In this document: positions 32,734-41,080 of the stretch, one piece after another
Numbering within the stretch: position 1 is the stretch's first letter
Layout of the letters: each line of letters begins with the position of its first letter
Assembly (NCBI RefSeq): GCF_030056655.1
Contig: NZ_JASHIE010000003.1
Location: forward strand, 62,001-126,000
DNA from: Flectobacillus rivi
GTDB taxonomy: Bacteria > Bacteroidota > Bacteroidia > Cytophagales > Spirosomataceae
Length of the DNA: 64,000 nt
Reading direction: 5' to 3'
Notes under the pieces: generated by a model
What the model was told of the DNA's origin: nothing
Seen by the model: the letters and a program-made list of their open reading frames with translations, nothing else
Database searches by the model: none
Program-made: the position numbers and the translations under genes

Positions 32734-33189
32734 TTAATAATTATTAACCCATTGCATTACTCTTGGTGAATTACTTCCATCTTCCGAGTAAGTATTCACT
32801 TTGTCTCCTTCGCGAATGCCTGCTGAAAGGTTATTTTTAGTAAAGTCATACACAATAATAAAATTGGTAGCTCCACAGTTATGTTGCTCACAACCATTTG
32901 CTACAAAGAGATTGTTTTTTACTTCAATTGGAACCTCGACAGCCCAAGTGCTTACCATGAATTGGTAACGATTTCCCAATAATTTTTTAAGACGAGTTGT
33001 TAAACTTTGTGAGTTAAATAATTTTACATCAAAAGGGTACTTTCCCTGAAGTTTTCTCAGAAAAGTCATAGACGGATCATCACCTACAGTGTTTTTTTGT
33101 GTTTCTACAATTTTCGCCACTGAGTGTTGTGATATACCTACGGTTAATAGGCTCATCATAACGGCGGCACTCACGGTAATCTTTTTCAT
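32734..33189 (-). CDS. Small secreted protein, possible Ivy-like lysozyme inhibitor
   Basis: A 151-residue protein with a signal peptide (about 1-25). The mature part has exactly two cysteines, C100 and C105, in GCEQHNCG (99-106). This closely resembles the CKPHDC loop of Ivy, the periplasmic inhibitor that plugs the active site of c-type lysozymes, where the loop histidine is the key residue (H103 here). A strand like FIIVYDF follows, as in Ivy, and total length is similar (Ivy about 157). The rest of the sequence shows only weak resemblance. I therefore call it a candidate; a generic secreted protein with a small disulfide loop is the alternative. It is a single-gene unit. Confidence 0.5.
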   Translation of the reverse strand: MKKITVSAAVMMSLLTVGISQHSVAKIVETQKNTVGDDPSMTFLRKLQGKYPFDVKLFNSQSLTTRLKKLLGNRYQFMVSTWAVEVPIEVKNNLFVANGCEQHNCGATNFIIVYDFTKNNLSAGIREGDKVNTYSEDGSNSPRVMQWVNNY

Positions 33190-33396
33190 TTCTAATACGT
33201 TTATACCTATTTGGGTTCAAGACATCTTTTCAAAGATAACGGATAAGTTCTGGAAACACGTATTATTTTTTTCAAGCCGATTGCTTTACCGAAATAGAGT
33301 CGTAACCTATTTAGCACAAAAAACTAAGCGATAAAATACTTAAAAACAAACACTTAAATAATTATCATCAGTATCAAAATCACCTTAATTGTTAGT

Positions 33397-34038
33397 TTAA
33401 TTCTGATGATTTAGTATTCTAAAAACCTCATCATCACCTTCTGCCAAATCAAAGATGGTATAACCTTCTAAATTAGGAATATTTTTATCTGCCCCAGCAT
33501 TTACTAATAATTCAATACATTTCAAATGAGCACTTCTCTCCATATTTTTATCTTGATAAGTCCCATGAACTGCCCAAAAGAGTGGGGTTGAGGTAAACTC
33601 AATACATTTTTGATTCAAATCAAGATCTTTTTGTAACAATGCATCCAGCAATTCAACACCACCACACCAAGCTGCCCAGTGTAAGGCAGTTCCGCCAAAA
33701 CATCCTTGATGGCGTAAATTAGCACCTTTACTAAGGTAATACTTCCCAAGTTGATTAGCGTAAAGACTAGCCGCAGCAATTAGGGGAGTATCTTGAAGAA
33801 TTTTCAAATCTTGACCGTCAATATTTGCTCCAAAATCAAGTAAAATACTAGCTAGCTCGATTCCTTTTTCTTCAGGAATATCCTTCGTAAATACCCAGTC
33901 AGCAATTCGGTGCAAGGGATGTGCCAAAGCAGGGGTTTTGTCATCTAGTGGAACTCCACTATTTGCCAACTCAGGATTTGATGCTAGCGTGGAATGGAGT
34001 AATGTAGTATCGCCAGTTTTTAAGATTGATTGTAACAT
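33397..34038 (-). CDS. Ankyrin repeat protein
   Basis: A 213-residue protein built from ankyrin repeats: DTTLLHSTLASNPELANSG (8-26), LASILLDFGANIDGQD, DTPLIAAASLYANQLGKYYL, GGTALHWAAWCGGVELLDAL (about 117-136), STPLFWAVHGTYQDKN and CIELLVNAGADKNIPNLEGY (about 174-193). There is no signal peptide, so it is probably cytoplasmic and binds a protein partner. Neighbouring genes give no hint of its partner. The gene is intact and of common size for bacterial ankyrin proteins. Confidence 0.9.
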   Translation of the reverse strand: MLQSILKTGDTTLLHSTLASNPELANSGVPLDDKTPALAHPLHRIADWVFTKDIPEEKGIELASILLDFGANIDGQDLKILQDTPLIAAASLYANQLGKYYLSKGANLRHQGCFGGTALHWAAWCGGVELLDALLQKDLDLNQKCIEFTSTPLFWAVHGTYQDKNMERSAHLKCIELLVNAGADKNIPNLEGYTIFDLAEGDDEVFRILNHQN

Positions 34039-34122
34039 AGTAAAAATGATTAAAGGTTAAGAATATCAAATTTACTAGTTTTTGTTACGAAATTGGGTCA
34101 GTCAAAGAAGATTTAACAGACA

Positions 34123-34515
34123 TTAGTCTGCCTTCCAAAGTCGGAGTAATATTAAAGTCAAAACAATCATAAAGATATTAAAACCCAGAACCTCAGTCTC
34201 ACCACGCACCAGATGAAATACAATTGCAGAAAGCATTAACCCAAGGATACCATAGGCAGCCCATCGACTAAAATAAGGTTTTATGTTCAGAAGACTCGGC
34301 AATATGATACCTATCGCTCCAAGTAAATCTAATAGAGCTGTTCCCCAAACTACAAGATTAGGCACTTGTGCAACCCATGGCCACATCAAGGCTAGTTGGT
34401 CAATCGGAGTTATTAATTTCATGATGCCTCCATAGGTAAGGCACAATGCCAAAAGAAATTGCAGTACCCAAGCGGATAATGTTTTGAACCTAGAATTTTG
34501 TTTGTGTGTTGTCAT
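34123..34515 (-). CDS. DoxX family membrane protein
   Basis: I take the ATG at 34515 as the start (MTTHKQNSRF, 130 residues); the frame also opens at a GTG at 34548. Four transmembrane segments are visible (WVLQFLLALCLTYGGIMKL; LVVWGTALLDLLGAIGIILP; WAAYGILGLMLSAIVFHLV; IFMIVLTLILLRL). DoxX-like proteins are small inner-membrane proteins often linked to redox stress. It is divergent from an HxlR-type regulator across a perfect 38-bp palindrome, a strong sign that the regulator controls it. Confidence 0.85.
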   Translation of the reverse strand: MTTHKQNSRFKTLSAWVLQFLLALCLTYGGIMKLITPIDQLALMWPWVAQVPNLVVWGTALLDLLGAIGIILPSLLNIKPYFSRWAAYGILGLMLSAIVFHLVRGETEVLGFNIFMIVLTLILLRLWKAD

Positions 34516-34569
34516 GGTTGTAAATTTATTTTTGCCAAAACTACCCACTTAACTTTTACAACACAGGGA

Positions 34570-34607
34570 TACTTTCTTCGAGGTAAGCACTTACCTCGAA
34601 GAAAGTA
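34570..34607. promoter_or_regulatory. Perfect 38-bp palindromic operator between doxX-like and hxlR-like genes
   Basis: The arms TACTTTCTTCGAGGTAAG (34570-34587) and CTTACCTCGAAGAAAGTA (34590-34607) are exact reverse complements with a 2-base centre (CA). It lies between two divergent starts, 54 bp from one and 24 bp from the other. HxlR/MarR-like winged-helix dimers bind palindromes of this kind in such intergenic spaces. The inner GTAAG-CA-CTTAC could be the core site, with the outer part a second turn of the helix. Confidence 0.75.
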
Positions 34608-34631
34608 AAACGAATCATAAACTCAAAGACG

Positions 34632-34970
34632 ATGATAAACGGCATTGATTGTCCCAAAAATATACTTTCTATCAAGGATACCTTAGAAACCTTGCAAGGC
34701 AAATGGAAGTTATTAATCTTGTTTGCCTTAGGGGCTGAACCTAAAAGGTTTAATCAAATTGCCAAAGAAGTGAAGGGTATTTCAGATAAAGTATTGTCCA
34801 ACGAGCTCAAAAGTCTTGAAACGAATACTTTAATTACTCGAACTGCCATAGATACCTATCCACCGACAGTTGAGTATTCTATCACGCCACACGGGCAGTC
34901 GCTACAAAGGGTGGTTGAAGAGTTACATCTATGGGGTATCGAACATAGAAAGGTGATTATGGAGAAGTAA
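34632..34970 (+). CDS. HxlR family winged-helix regulator
   Basis: A 112-residue HxlR-type regulator of normal size. The N-terminal C7 in DCPKNILSIKDTLETLQGKW fits the conserved cysteine used by redox-sensing members (YodB/HypR type). The recognition helix is in GISDKVLSNELKSLE (about 54-68) and the wing in PTVEYSITPHG (about 84-94). Such dimers repress genes for quinone, aldehyde or oxidant defence. The palindrome in front of it is the probable operator for itself and the DoxX gene. Confidence 0.92.
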   Translation: MINGIDCPKNILSIKDTLETLQGKWKLLILFALGAEPKRFNQIAKEVKGISDKVLSNELKSLETNTLITRTAIDTYPPTVEYSITPHGQSLQRVVEELHLWGIEHRKVIMEK

Positions 34971-35067
34971 ATCATACATAAAGATGTATTATCCTGTGTT
35001 TACGTATCAAACATGAGTCATCCCGAATTTAGCGATTTAGTGATTGAGCGAATGAGTGATTATGTAA

Positions 35068-35125
35068 AAATTTGTATTCTAGCAGTAGAGACGCAATGAT
35101 TGCGTCTCTACCAGTAAAATTCATA
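35068..35125. repeat. Dispersed palindromic repeat (GTAGAGACGCAAT type), copy 1
   Basis: The core at 35085-35111 is a perfect palindrome: GTAGAGACGCAAT, one G, ATTGCGTCTCTAC. The flanks (TTTGTATTCTAGCA left, CAGTAAAATTCATA right) also resemble each other inverted. A diverged copy in the opposite orientation is at 42013-42056. Both lie near gene ends, in REP-like positions, next to ATCCCGAATTT words (about 35012-35030 and 41904-41918). Confidence 0.7.
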
Positions 35126-35157
35126 TTAAAAATAATCCCTCGTATTTCTACAAAAAA

Positions 35158-35700
35158 TCAAAACTGTAATGGTGGTCCTACCACCTGCATATCGTATGCA
35201 GCAAATATCCGTGCTCCTTCCTCTGGAGTTGGTTGGGTTTTAAGCGCACCTAAAGCACGAAAAAAGTCTTCCATTTTTCCAGAGGGTTGAAACATAAAAA
35301 ATAGCTTTCCTGCTGAAGAAGTTTGCGCAAAAGCATGAGGAATATTCCTCGGCAAAAATATTGTATCTCCTGCTTTTAATCTATATTGCTCCTTTCCTAC
35401 CTGAAAAAGATATTCTCCTTCTACAATAAAAAATATTTCATCCTGATTGGGGTGAATATGTAGAGGAGGTCCACCTTTTTCTCTTCCAATGTACTCAAAT
35501 ACAGTAAGCTGCCCACTAGTATCTTTCGATGAGACCTTGATATTATTGGGACTAAGCCCAACTTGGGTGCTTTCCTGAAAACGGCTCTCGCCAGAACGAA
35601 TCACAAATGGCGCTGTTGGCGCTAGCTTCGTTTCAGCACTTACCTGCGTCAAAGTAGTGCCAAAAACTGCTGCTGTTGAAAGAAAATTTCTGCGTTGCAT
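35158..35700 (-). CDS. Secreted cupin-domain protein
   Basis: Started at the ATG at 35700 (MQRRNFLSTAAVFG), which places a Tat-like twin-arginine leader at the N-terminus and gives 180 residues; the open frame extends 12 codons further. The cupin has its metal ligands: H81-x-H83 and E88 in LHIHPNQDE, and H122 in PRNIPHAF. Proteins of this type are periplasmic or exported metal-dependent oxygenases, isomerases or binding proteins, and the substrate cannot be told. It sits downstream of an AraC-type regulator gene on the same strand, 77 bp away. Confidence 0.85.
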   Translation of the reverse strand: MQRRNFLSTAAVFGTTLTQVSAETKLAPTAPFVIRSGESRFQESTQVGLSPNNIKVSSKDTSGQLTVFEYIGREKGGPPLHIHPNQDEIFFIVEGEYLFQVGKEQYRLKAGDTIFLPRNIPHAFAQTSSAGKLFFMFQPSGKMEDFFRALGALKTQPTPEEGARIFAAYDMQVVGPPLQF

Positions 35701-35777
35701 AGTTGTTGGGGTAAAAGTTATAACACAAATTTGCAAGGCTGAAAATGCAATCTAGTGGTAAAAAAACGACATTTTTC

Positions 35778-36611
35778 TTAGTAAGTATCTGCCTGTCCAA
35801 AGCTTCTTTCAGGTGAATTTAAGTCCAACAAATGAAATTCTGTTGGCGACTTTAAAGTCAACTTTTGGTAGGTCTTTGATAGGTGTTGGTAATCATAATA
35901 CCCGCATTGAACAGCAATTGTAAGCCAATCTAATTGTGGGTATTTATTTTTCATACGAAACGCATTTTCAAACCGAATCAGCGAGTTATAGTATTTGGCA
36001 GAAACGCCCATTCTTTCCATGAATTTACGTTCAAATTGACGTGTGCTCAAACATGATTCATGCGCCAGCCAGTCAATATCTACGACGGTTGATTGATTTA
36101 ATATATGATTGGTAATCATATCCAAACCATGACTTGGCTTAACTTTCTTGGTTAACAAACCCATCAGAAACGATTCTACAATCGTTACCATATTGGTATA
36201 ATTCTGTGCCTCCTGTAACCGCAAATTGACTTCTTTGATACAAAAGGGAAAAATAGCCTCAGCGTCAATGTAGGAGTTGTTGAGTTCGAAAGACGGAATT
36301 CCTGTTAGACGATACAATGCTCCAGGGCGAAAAACTACCTGAAAAACCAAAAAATCTTGACCAACATAGCGATGTGTAACTTCTGTTTGCTGACCAAATA
36401 CCACAGACTTAAGTTTTGATTCGGTCTTACCAGAAACAGCATACTTTACCGTTTCGGTATCTCGAGGATAGAAACTCAAACAGTGTTCAGGTTTGGGAGG
36501 ATAAGGTTTGTAGGGAATAGCTTGATTTGCTGAAAAAACAAAATCTACAATTCGGAAAGTGCGGACAAATTCCTTCAAAATGGGCGATGGAGGAAATTCT
36601 AGCAAAACCAT
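35778..36611 (-). CDS. AraC family transcriptional regulator
   Basis: Started at the ATG at 36611 (MVLLEFPPSPILKEFVRTF), giving 277 residues. The N-terminal half is of the DUF6597 type seen in many Bacteroidota regulators (YPPKPEHCLSFYPRD; FQVVFRPGALYRLTGIP). The C-terminal half is an HTH_18 domain (STRQFERKFMERMGVSAKYY; DWLTIAVQCGYYDYQHLSKTY). The cupin gene follows on the same strand and the NAD(P)-binding protein gene is divergent; either could be a target. Confidence 0.88.
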   Translation of the reverse strand: MVLLEFPPSPILKEFVRTFRIVDFVFSANQAIPYKPYPPKPEHCLSFYPRDTETVKYAVSGKTESKLKSVVFGQQTEVTHRYVGQDFLVFQVVFRPGALYRLTGIPSFELNNSYIDAEAIFPFCIKEVNLRLQEAQNYTNMVTIVESFLMGLLTKKVKPSHGLDMITNHILNQSTVVDIDWLAHESCLSTRQFERKFMERMGVSAKYYNSLIRFENAFRMKNKYPQLDWLTIAVQCGYYDYQHLSKTYQKLTLKSPTEFHLLDLNSPERSFGQADTY

Positions 36612-36899
36612 AGTCTTAATTGTGCATAAGGATTTCGATGGGAATATAGTCAAAAATCATTTTTTTGCTTATGTCACCAACCTATTCAATCTTTCTCAAA
36701 ATCATTTTATTTAACAATTATCAATAAAACAATCAGATTCTTTACCTAATATACAGTATTTAAGCAAGAAAATAATAATTTTGACCTATTAAACGCTGAT
36801 TTACATACCAACAATCGAACCTTGCACGACTTGGTTCTCCTCCTCGCAACATACTTCATGTTGTGACAGTTTTTTGTTGTATATAAAATCAGAAAAATC

Positions 36900-37547
36900 A
36901 TGACATCTTCTTATAAAATCGCTGTTATCGGCGGAACAGGCAAATCAGGCTCTTATCTTCTCCAAGAACTTTTTTCGAATCATTTTCAAGTAAAAGCATT
37001 AGTACGAAATCCACAAAAAGTGGGTCAAATTCCTGCTGGGGTAGAAATCGTGTTAGGTGATGTGACCGATATAGACGCCATTAATCGTTTACTGAAAGGA
37101 TGTACTCACGTGGTAAGTATGTTGGGCATGGGTACTCCACCTAGCGAACCCACGATTTTTGCTCAATCGACACAGCATATTTTAAGTGCTATGCAACAAG
37201 AAGGGATTCTGAGATATATCGTAACGACAGGACTAAATGTTGATACGCCGAGCGATCAAAAAAGTGAGCAAACACAATTTGGTACTCAGTGGATGAAACA
37301 AAATTTCCCAATCTCAACGGCCAACAAACAAATTGAATATGATTTACTGGTCAACTCGACGGTAGACTGGACACTGATTCGTCTTCCTTTGATTGAATTA
37401 ACAGAGGAAAATGTACTTGTCCATACAGATTTGAAGGATTGTACTGGAAACAAAATTAGTGCGAAAAGCTTGGCAAAATTTGTTGTAACACAGCTTTTCT
37501 CTAAAGAATTCTCAAGACAAGCACCATTTGTATTTAATCAAGTTTAG
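36900..37547 (+). CDS. NAD(P)-binding (NmrA/SDR-like) protein
   Basis: A 215-residue Rossmann protein with the dinucleotide motif GGTGKSGSYLLQ (about 10-21) followed by NHFQVKALVRNPQKV and VLGDVTD. There is no clear YxxxK catalytic pair, so it is an atypical SDR of the NAD(P)H-binding type, such as quinone- or flavin-reductase-like or sensor proteins. It is divergent from an AraC regulator gene over a 288-bp spacer. That spacer holds a small CAACAT / ATGTTG hairpin (about 36849-36865). Confidence 0.85.
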   Translation: MTSSYKIAVIGGTGKSGSYLLQELFSNHFQVKALVRNPQKVGQIPAGVEIVLGDVTDIDAINRLLKGCTHVVSMLGMGTPPSEPTIFAQSTQHILSAMQQEGILRYIVTTGLNVDTPSDQKSEQTQFGTQWMKQNFPISTANKQIEYDLLVNSTVDWTLIRLPLIELTEENVLVHTDLKDCTGNKISAKSLAKFVVTQLFSKEFSRQAPFVFNQV

Positions 37548-37555
37548 TAGTTTAT

Positions 37556-37605
37556 CGACAAGAATTGTTTCTCGTAATTCTAGCATTATGAGACAATTCT
37601 TGTCG
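37556..37605 (+). terminator. Hairpin after the NAD(P)-binding gene
   Basis: CGACAAGAATTGT (37556-37568) and ACAATTCTTGTCG (37593-37605) are perfect 13-bp arms with a 24-base loop, nine bases after the stop. There is no clean T-run, so it may be a weak terminator or mRNA-stabilising structure. Confidence 0.5.
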
Positions 37606-37712
37606 ATTCAATTTAATTCTTTTTCAAATCGTTTCAAAAACCTACAAATCCCCACAAAGAAGCCTACTATCTGTACGTTCTTGTATCAACATTTCAATTT
37701 TTCTATAAATCA

Positions 37713-38795
37713 ATGATCACACAAACCACAACTAGTACACCGCTAAGTACCAAAAATCATTTTGAAGTTCTCGATGGACTTCGAGGAATTGCCGCGATAG
37801 GAGTCGTAGTTTTTCACTTTTCAGAATGGCTATTTCCTGACTCTAGCAAAAATTTTATTGGACACGGTTTTCTAGCCGTAGATTTCTTTTTCTGTCTCTC
37901 TGGCTTTGTTATTAGTTATGCCTATGATGACAGAATCCAACAAATGAGTTTAGGGCAATTTTTTAAATTACGCCTTATCCGTCTTCACCCATTAGTAGTG
38001 ATTGGTTCGCTATTAGGAATCATTTTCTGGTTTTGGGCACCCGCATCTTTTGATACAAGCAAGTATTCAGTTACACAAATTATTTTGCTTTCTGTCACGT
38101 CATTATTGCTTATTCCAATGCCCACTATGGCTGACAGACTACTGAATTTATTTGGATTAAATGCGCCTTCTTGGTCACTTTTTTGGGAATATATCGCCAA
38201 TATTCTTTATGCGACTATTTTGCATAAATTGTCCGTTACGGCACTAAAAATAGTACTATTTTTTGCTACGCTATTTATCGCCTATACAGCTTATTCCAAA
38301 GGCACACTAACAGGTGGCTGGGGAGGAACTACCTTTTGGGATGGTTTAGCACGTCTTGGTTATTCGTTTATAATAGGTATTTTAATACAAAGAAAGCAGT
38401 GGATTATTCAAAATAAAATTGGATTTATTGGTCTTAGTATTATGCTATTGTGCATGATGATGATGCCTTATGTTGGGAAATATTGGGTTTCTGAATTATT
38501 GGTTGTTCTATTCTATTCACCCTTATTAGTATCACTTGGCGCTGGAACTATTAACTACAAGGCTACTCAAAAGGTTGCAAAGTTATCGGGTGAAATCTCC
38601 TACCCTCTCTATATGTGTCACTATTGGACAAACTGGTTTTTTGCAGAATATTTAACCAAAACAAAACCCAATACCAGTGAGATTGTCTTAGTGGTCATTT
38701 TCTCAATGTTGGCATTGATACTGTTCGCGTATATCATCATGAAGTATGTAGATAAACCTATCCGAACCTATTTATTGCAGAAATATGGAAGGTAA
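37713..38795 (+). CDS. Acyltransferase 3 family membrane protein
   Basis: A 360-residue polytopic protein of the acyltransferase-3 (OafA/NodX) family. The N-terminal signature FEVLDGLRGIAAIGVVVFH (about 17-35) contains the conserved R and the histidine thought to take part in catalysis. DFFFCLSGFVISYAYDDR (about 60-77) and about ten hydrophobic segments follow. These proteins O-acetylate sugars of LPS, capsule, peptidoglycan or antibiotics at the inner membrane. No glycan gene adjoins, so the substrate is unknown. Its start is 165 bp after the preceding gene. Confidence 0.9.
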   Translation: MITQTTTSTPLSTKNHFEVLDGLRGIAAIGVVVFHFSEWLFPDSSKNFIGHGFLAVDFFFCLSGFVISYAYDDRIQQMSLGQFFKLRLIRLHPLVVIGSLLGIIFWFWAPASFDTSKYSVTQIILLSVTSLLLIPMPTMADRLLNLFGLNAPSWSLFWEYIANILYATILHKLSVTALKIVLFFATLFIAYTAYSKGTLTGGWGGTTFWDGLARLGYSFIIGILIQRKQWIIQNKIGFIGLSIMLLCMMMMPYVGKYWVSELLVVLFYSPLLVSLGAGTINYKATQKVAKLSGEISYPLYMCHYWTNWFFAEYLTKTKPNTSEIVLVVIFSMLALILFAYIIMKYVDKPIRTYLLQKYGR

Positions 38796-38804
38796 AGATT
38801 AATG

Positions 38805-38881
38805 TAGAATTGTGAGTGATGAGTTGTGATTACCCTCAAAAGTAATATTTGGATTCAAAGGCAAAGCTAAAACTCATCACT
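38805..38881. repeat. Dispersed GAATTGTGAGTGATGAGTTGTGA-type repeat
   Basis: This gap between two convergent genes carries GAATTGTGAGTGATGAGTTG at about 38807 and the inverse ACTCATCACTTTAAG near 38871. It is related to the repeats at 529, 9433, 25164 and 50004. The two words could pair and act as a bidirectional terminator. Confidence 0.45.
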
Positions 38882-39319
38882 TTAAGTTAGATCTGTTTGA
38901 GGTGGATATTGCTCTAAGGTTAATCTGATTGTATTTTTCAAAATTTCGGATAATATGCTTAAATCAATATCAGCGATTTTTTTCACATAAATACAACCCT
39001 TTTCCATTTTGTATTTTCCTAATCGTGGCAATAGAGTAGATTCTTCTTTATTGCCACGAAAAATATACAGAGAAAAGGCAGCTTTTCGTGGTGAAAATGC
39101 AATGATTGGTGCATCGCCTTCTCGCCCACTATCGTATATATAATGATAGGTACCAAAACCAATGATGCTTGGCCCCCACATTTTGGCCTCGAAACCTGAT
39201 ACTTCCGACATCAAATTGATGAGTATTTTACTTTCTTCTCTTTTGGTTTCAGTATCCACAAATTCATCCAGAAATTGGTAAACACTTTTTTCGGTTTCTT
39301 GGGTTTTATTTTTTGCCAT
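38882..39319 (-). CDS. DUF1801 domain protein
   Basis: A 145-residue DUF1801 (YdhG-like) protein. Typical segments are MWGPSIIGFGTYHYIYDSGREGD (about 47-70) and IAFSPRKAAFSLYIF, followed by LPRLGKYKMEKGCIYVKKIADID, as in the phosphoribosyl-ATP-like fold of this family. The molecular function is not established. Cytoplasmic, single gene. Confidence 0.85.
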   Translation of the reverse strand: MAKNKTQETEKSVYQFLDEFVDTETKREESKILINLMSEVSGFEAKMWGPSIIGFGTYHYIYDSGREGDAPIIAFSPRKAAFSLYIFRGNKEESTLLPRLGKYKMEKGCIYVKKIADIDLSILSEILKNTIRLTLEQYPPQTDLT

Positions 39320-39422
39320 TTTTAAAGAGGTTTAAACAGCAACCATGAATTAAACCATTAATATACAATAATTTGTACAGTAATTGAAAAATATTTTCTT
39401 CTAAAACTAATTGGTCTTCAGA

Positions 39423-40037
39423 CTACTTTTTCAAGAATACATCTTTGTCAAATCCTTGTAAATAACTAATTTTCCACTTACCATTTTCTTTTATTAATCG
39501 TACTTTATAGGCAAATCCTTTTGAAAAAGTCTTGTCTCCCCAAGTCCACCATACTGTGGCATTCGTTGGAGCTATATCCACTTTCTTCAAGACGATTTTA
39601 TCCCATGGATTATCGCTAGGGTAATCCTGACAACGACACCAAGGATTTGCATCTTCACCAAAAGGAGACATATCTCCGACCATCCATTCTTCTTTTTTCG
39701 ATTTCAGTTGAGTGTCGATTCCTTTTGCTATTGCATCATAATTTTGAAGAAATTCTGTGGAGAAGTAGCCCGTATTTTGCAATGATGCCATTCTTTTCTG
39801 GTGAATTTTGTGGTCTAACCCTATAAAATGCTCTTCCTTTTTGTCACTTATAGGCTCAAAATCTACCTGCGAAGTATTTGATTCTTGCCATTTATAGGCT
39901 TTCACAAGTAGGTCTTTAATCGCCTTTTGGTCTAAAGATGTGTTGGTATTAGCACTTTTATGTGGAGTTACTTGAGCATAAATCGAGATAGCAAAACATG
40001 CAAGAAGTACAGACAAAATATACGTTGAAGTTTTCAT
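39423..40037 (-). CDS. Secreted protein of unknown function (NTF2/DUF3828-like C-terminus)
   Basis: Started at the ATG at 40037 (MKTSTYILSVLLACFAISIYAQ), which gives a clear signal peptide and 204 residues. The C-terminus (KGFAYKVRLIKENGKWKISYLQGF) is the kind of strand-turn-strand seen in NTF2-like and DUF3828 proteins. A cysteine pair occurs in NPWCRCQDYP (about 131-140). I do not recognise a function. It is divergent from the ThuA-domain gene. Confidence 0.7.
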   Translation of the reverse strand: MKTSTYILSVLLACFAISIYAQVTPHKSANTNTSLDQKAIKDLLVKAYKWQESNTSQVDFEPISDKKEEHFIGLDHKIHQKRMASLQNTGYFSTEFLQNYDAIAKGIDTQLKSKKEEWMVGDMSPFGEDANPWCRCQDYPSDNPWDKIVLKKVDIAPTNATVWWTWGDKTFSKGFAYKVRLIKENGKWKISYLQGFDKDVFLKK

Positions 40038-40219
40038 GAGTTTTAGTTTATCATTTAGTTGTATGTACAAGAAAAATGGATGGTAATTTAAGGGCTAACA
40101 GATGAAATAAAAACATTTTTGTGGAGATATTTGAATTATTTTATTGTCCCTGTTTGGGACAATAAAATAATAATACCTATATTTACTTAAACAAAACATT
40201 TAACTAAGAAAATTTCACC

Positions 40220-41080
40220 ATGAAAAAAGCTTTCAAAATAATCGGTTGGACATTACTCACGATTGTTATTTTACTTGGAACAGCGATGGGACTTTTTATT
40301 TATAAAGTCAAAAATGGCTTTCCTGTATCATACGAAACCGATAAACCTACTATTGATTTTCCCAATAATCAAAAAGCAATATTAGTCTTTTCGAAAACCA
40401 CTGGTTTTAGACATTCGGCGTCCATAGATGCTTCTAAGTTAGTCCTGAAGCAATTAGCTCAAAAAAATCACTGGTTTATGTATGAAACCGAAGAGGGTGG
40501 TGTTTTTAATCCTGAGCAACTCGCAAAATTTAGTACCGTAATTTTCGACAATTCGACAGGTGAAGTAATTAATGATGAACAAAAAAGAGCCTTGGAACAA
40601 TACGTCGAAAATGGCGGAGGCTTGATTGGAATTCATGGTGCTGGCGACGACTCACACCACTGGGATTGGTATGAGCAAAATTTATTAGGTGCCAAATTTT
40701 CGCATCATGCCCTTGCACAACAGTTCCAAACAGCTGAAATTCAAAAAGATAGCAAAGCAGATAGTACTGTGAGTAATGGATTACCAACTAGCTGGAAGCA
40801 TGCAGATGAATGGTATGTATTCTTTGAAAATCCTCGTGTTAAAGGCTTTAATATCATCTATTTTATGGGTGGAGATAAAATTGACACTAACGGTTCAATG
40901 CCCATATTGGCTTCCGACAAAAATTTTGGTATGGGAAAAGACCATCCATTAGCATGGTGTAAAAGTATTGGAAAAGGCAAAACATTTTACACCTCACTGG
41001 GACATAATGAGGTAGCTTGGAAAAATGAAAACTTCGTTAAACTTATCGAGAATGCAATTAGCTGGACACAAATGAAGTAG
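40220..41080 (+). CDS. ThuA domain protein, membrane-anchored
   Basis: A 286-residue protein with one N-terminal transmembrane helix (about 8-29) and a ThuA/glutamine-amidotransferase-like domain. Key stretches are AILVFSKTTGFRHSASI (about 53-69), GGGLIGIHGAGDDSHHWDWYEQ (about 131-152) and KTFYTSLGHNEVAW near the C-terminus. ThuA-like proteins occur in sugar utilisation, and the family's exact reaction is unsettled. The domain would face the periplasm. Its 3' end overlaps the convergent hydrolase gene by 23 bp. Confidence 0.9.
   Translation: MKKAFKIIGWTLLTIVILLGTAMGLFIYKVKNGFPVSYETDKPTIDFPNNQKAILVFSKTTGFRHSASIDASKLVLKQLAQKNHWFMYETEEGGVFNPEQLAKFSTVIFDNSTGEVINDEQKRALEQYVENGGGLIGIHGAGDDSHHWDWYEQNLLGAKFSHHALAQQFQTAEIQKDSKADSTVSNGLPTSWKHADEWYVFFENPRVKGFNIIYFMGGDKIDTNGSMPILASDKNFGMGKDHPLAWCKSIGKGKTFYTSLGHNEVAWKNENFVKLIENAISWTQMK

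Noticed and set aside
34123..37547. DoxX, HxlR, cupin, AraC and NAD(P)-binding genes as one redox-stress island
   Set aside because: Apart from the DoxX/HxlR pair, the genes have mixed orientations, wide spacers and no shared site, so a common system is not supported.
37528..37716. 62-codon frame overlapping the end of the NAD(P)-binding gene and a hairpin
   Set aside because: It covers a long inverted repeat and overlaps both neighbours; no protein-like pattern.
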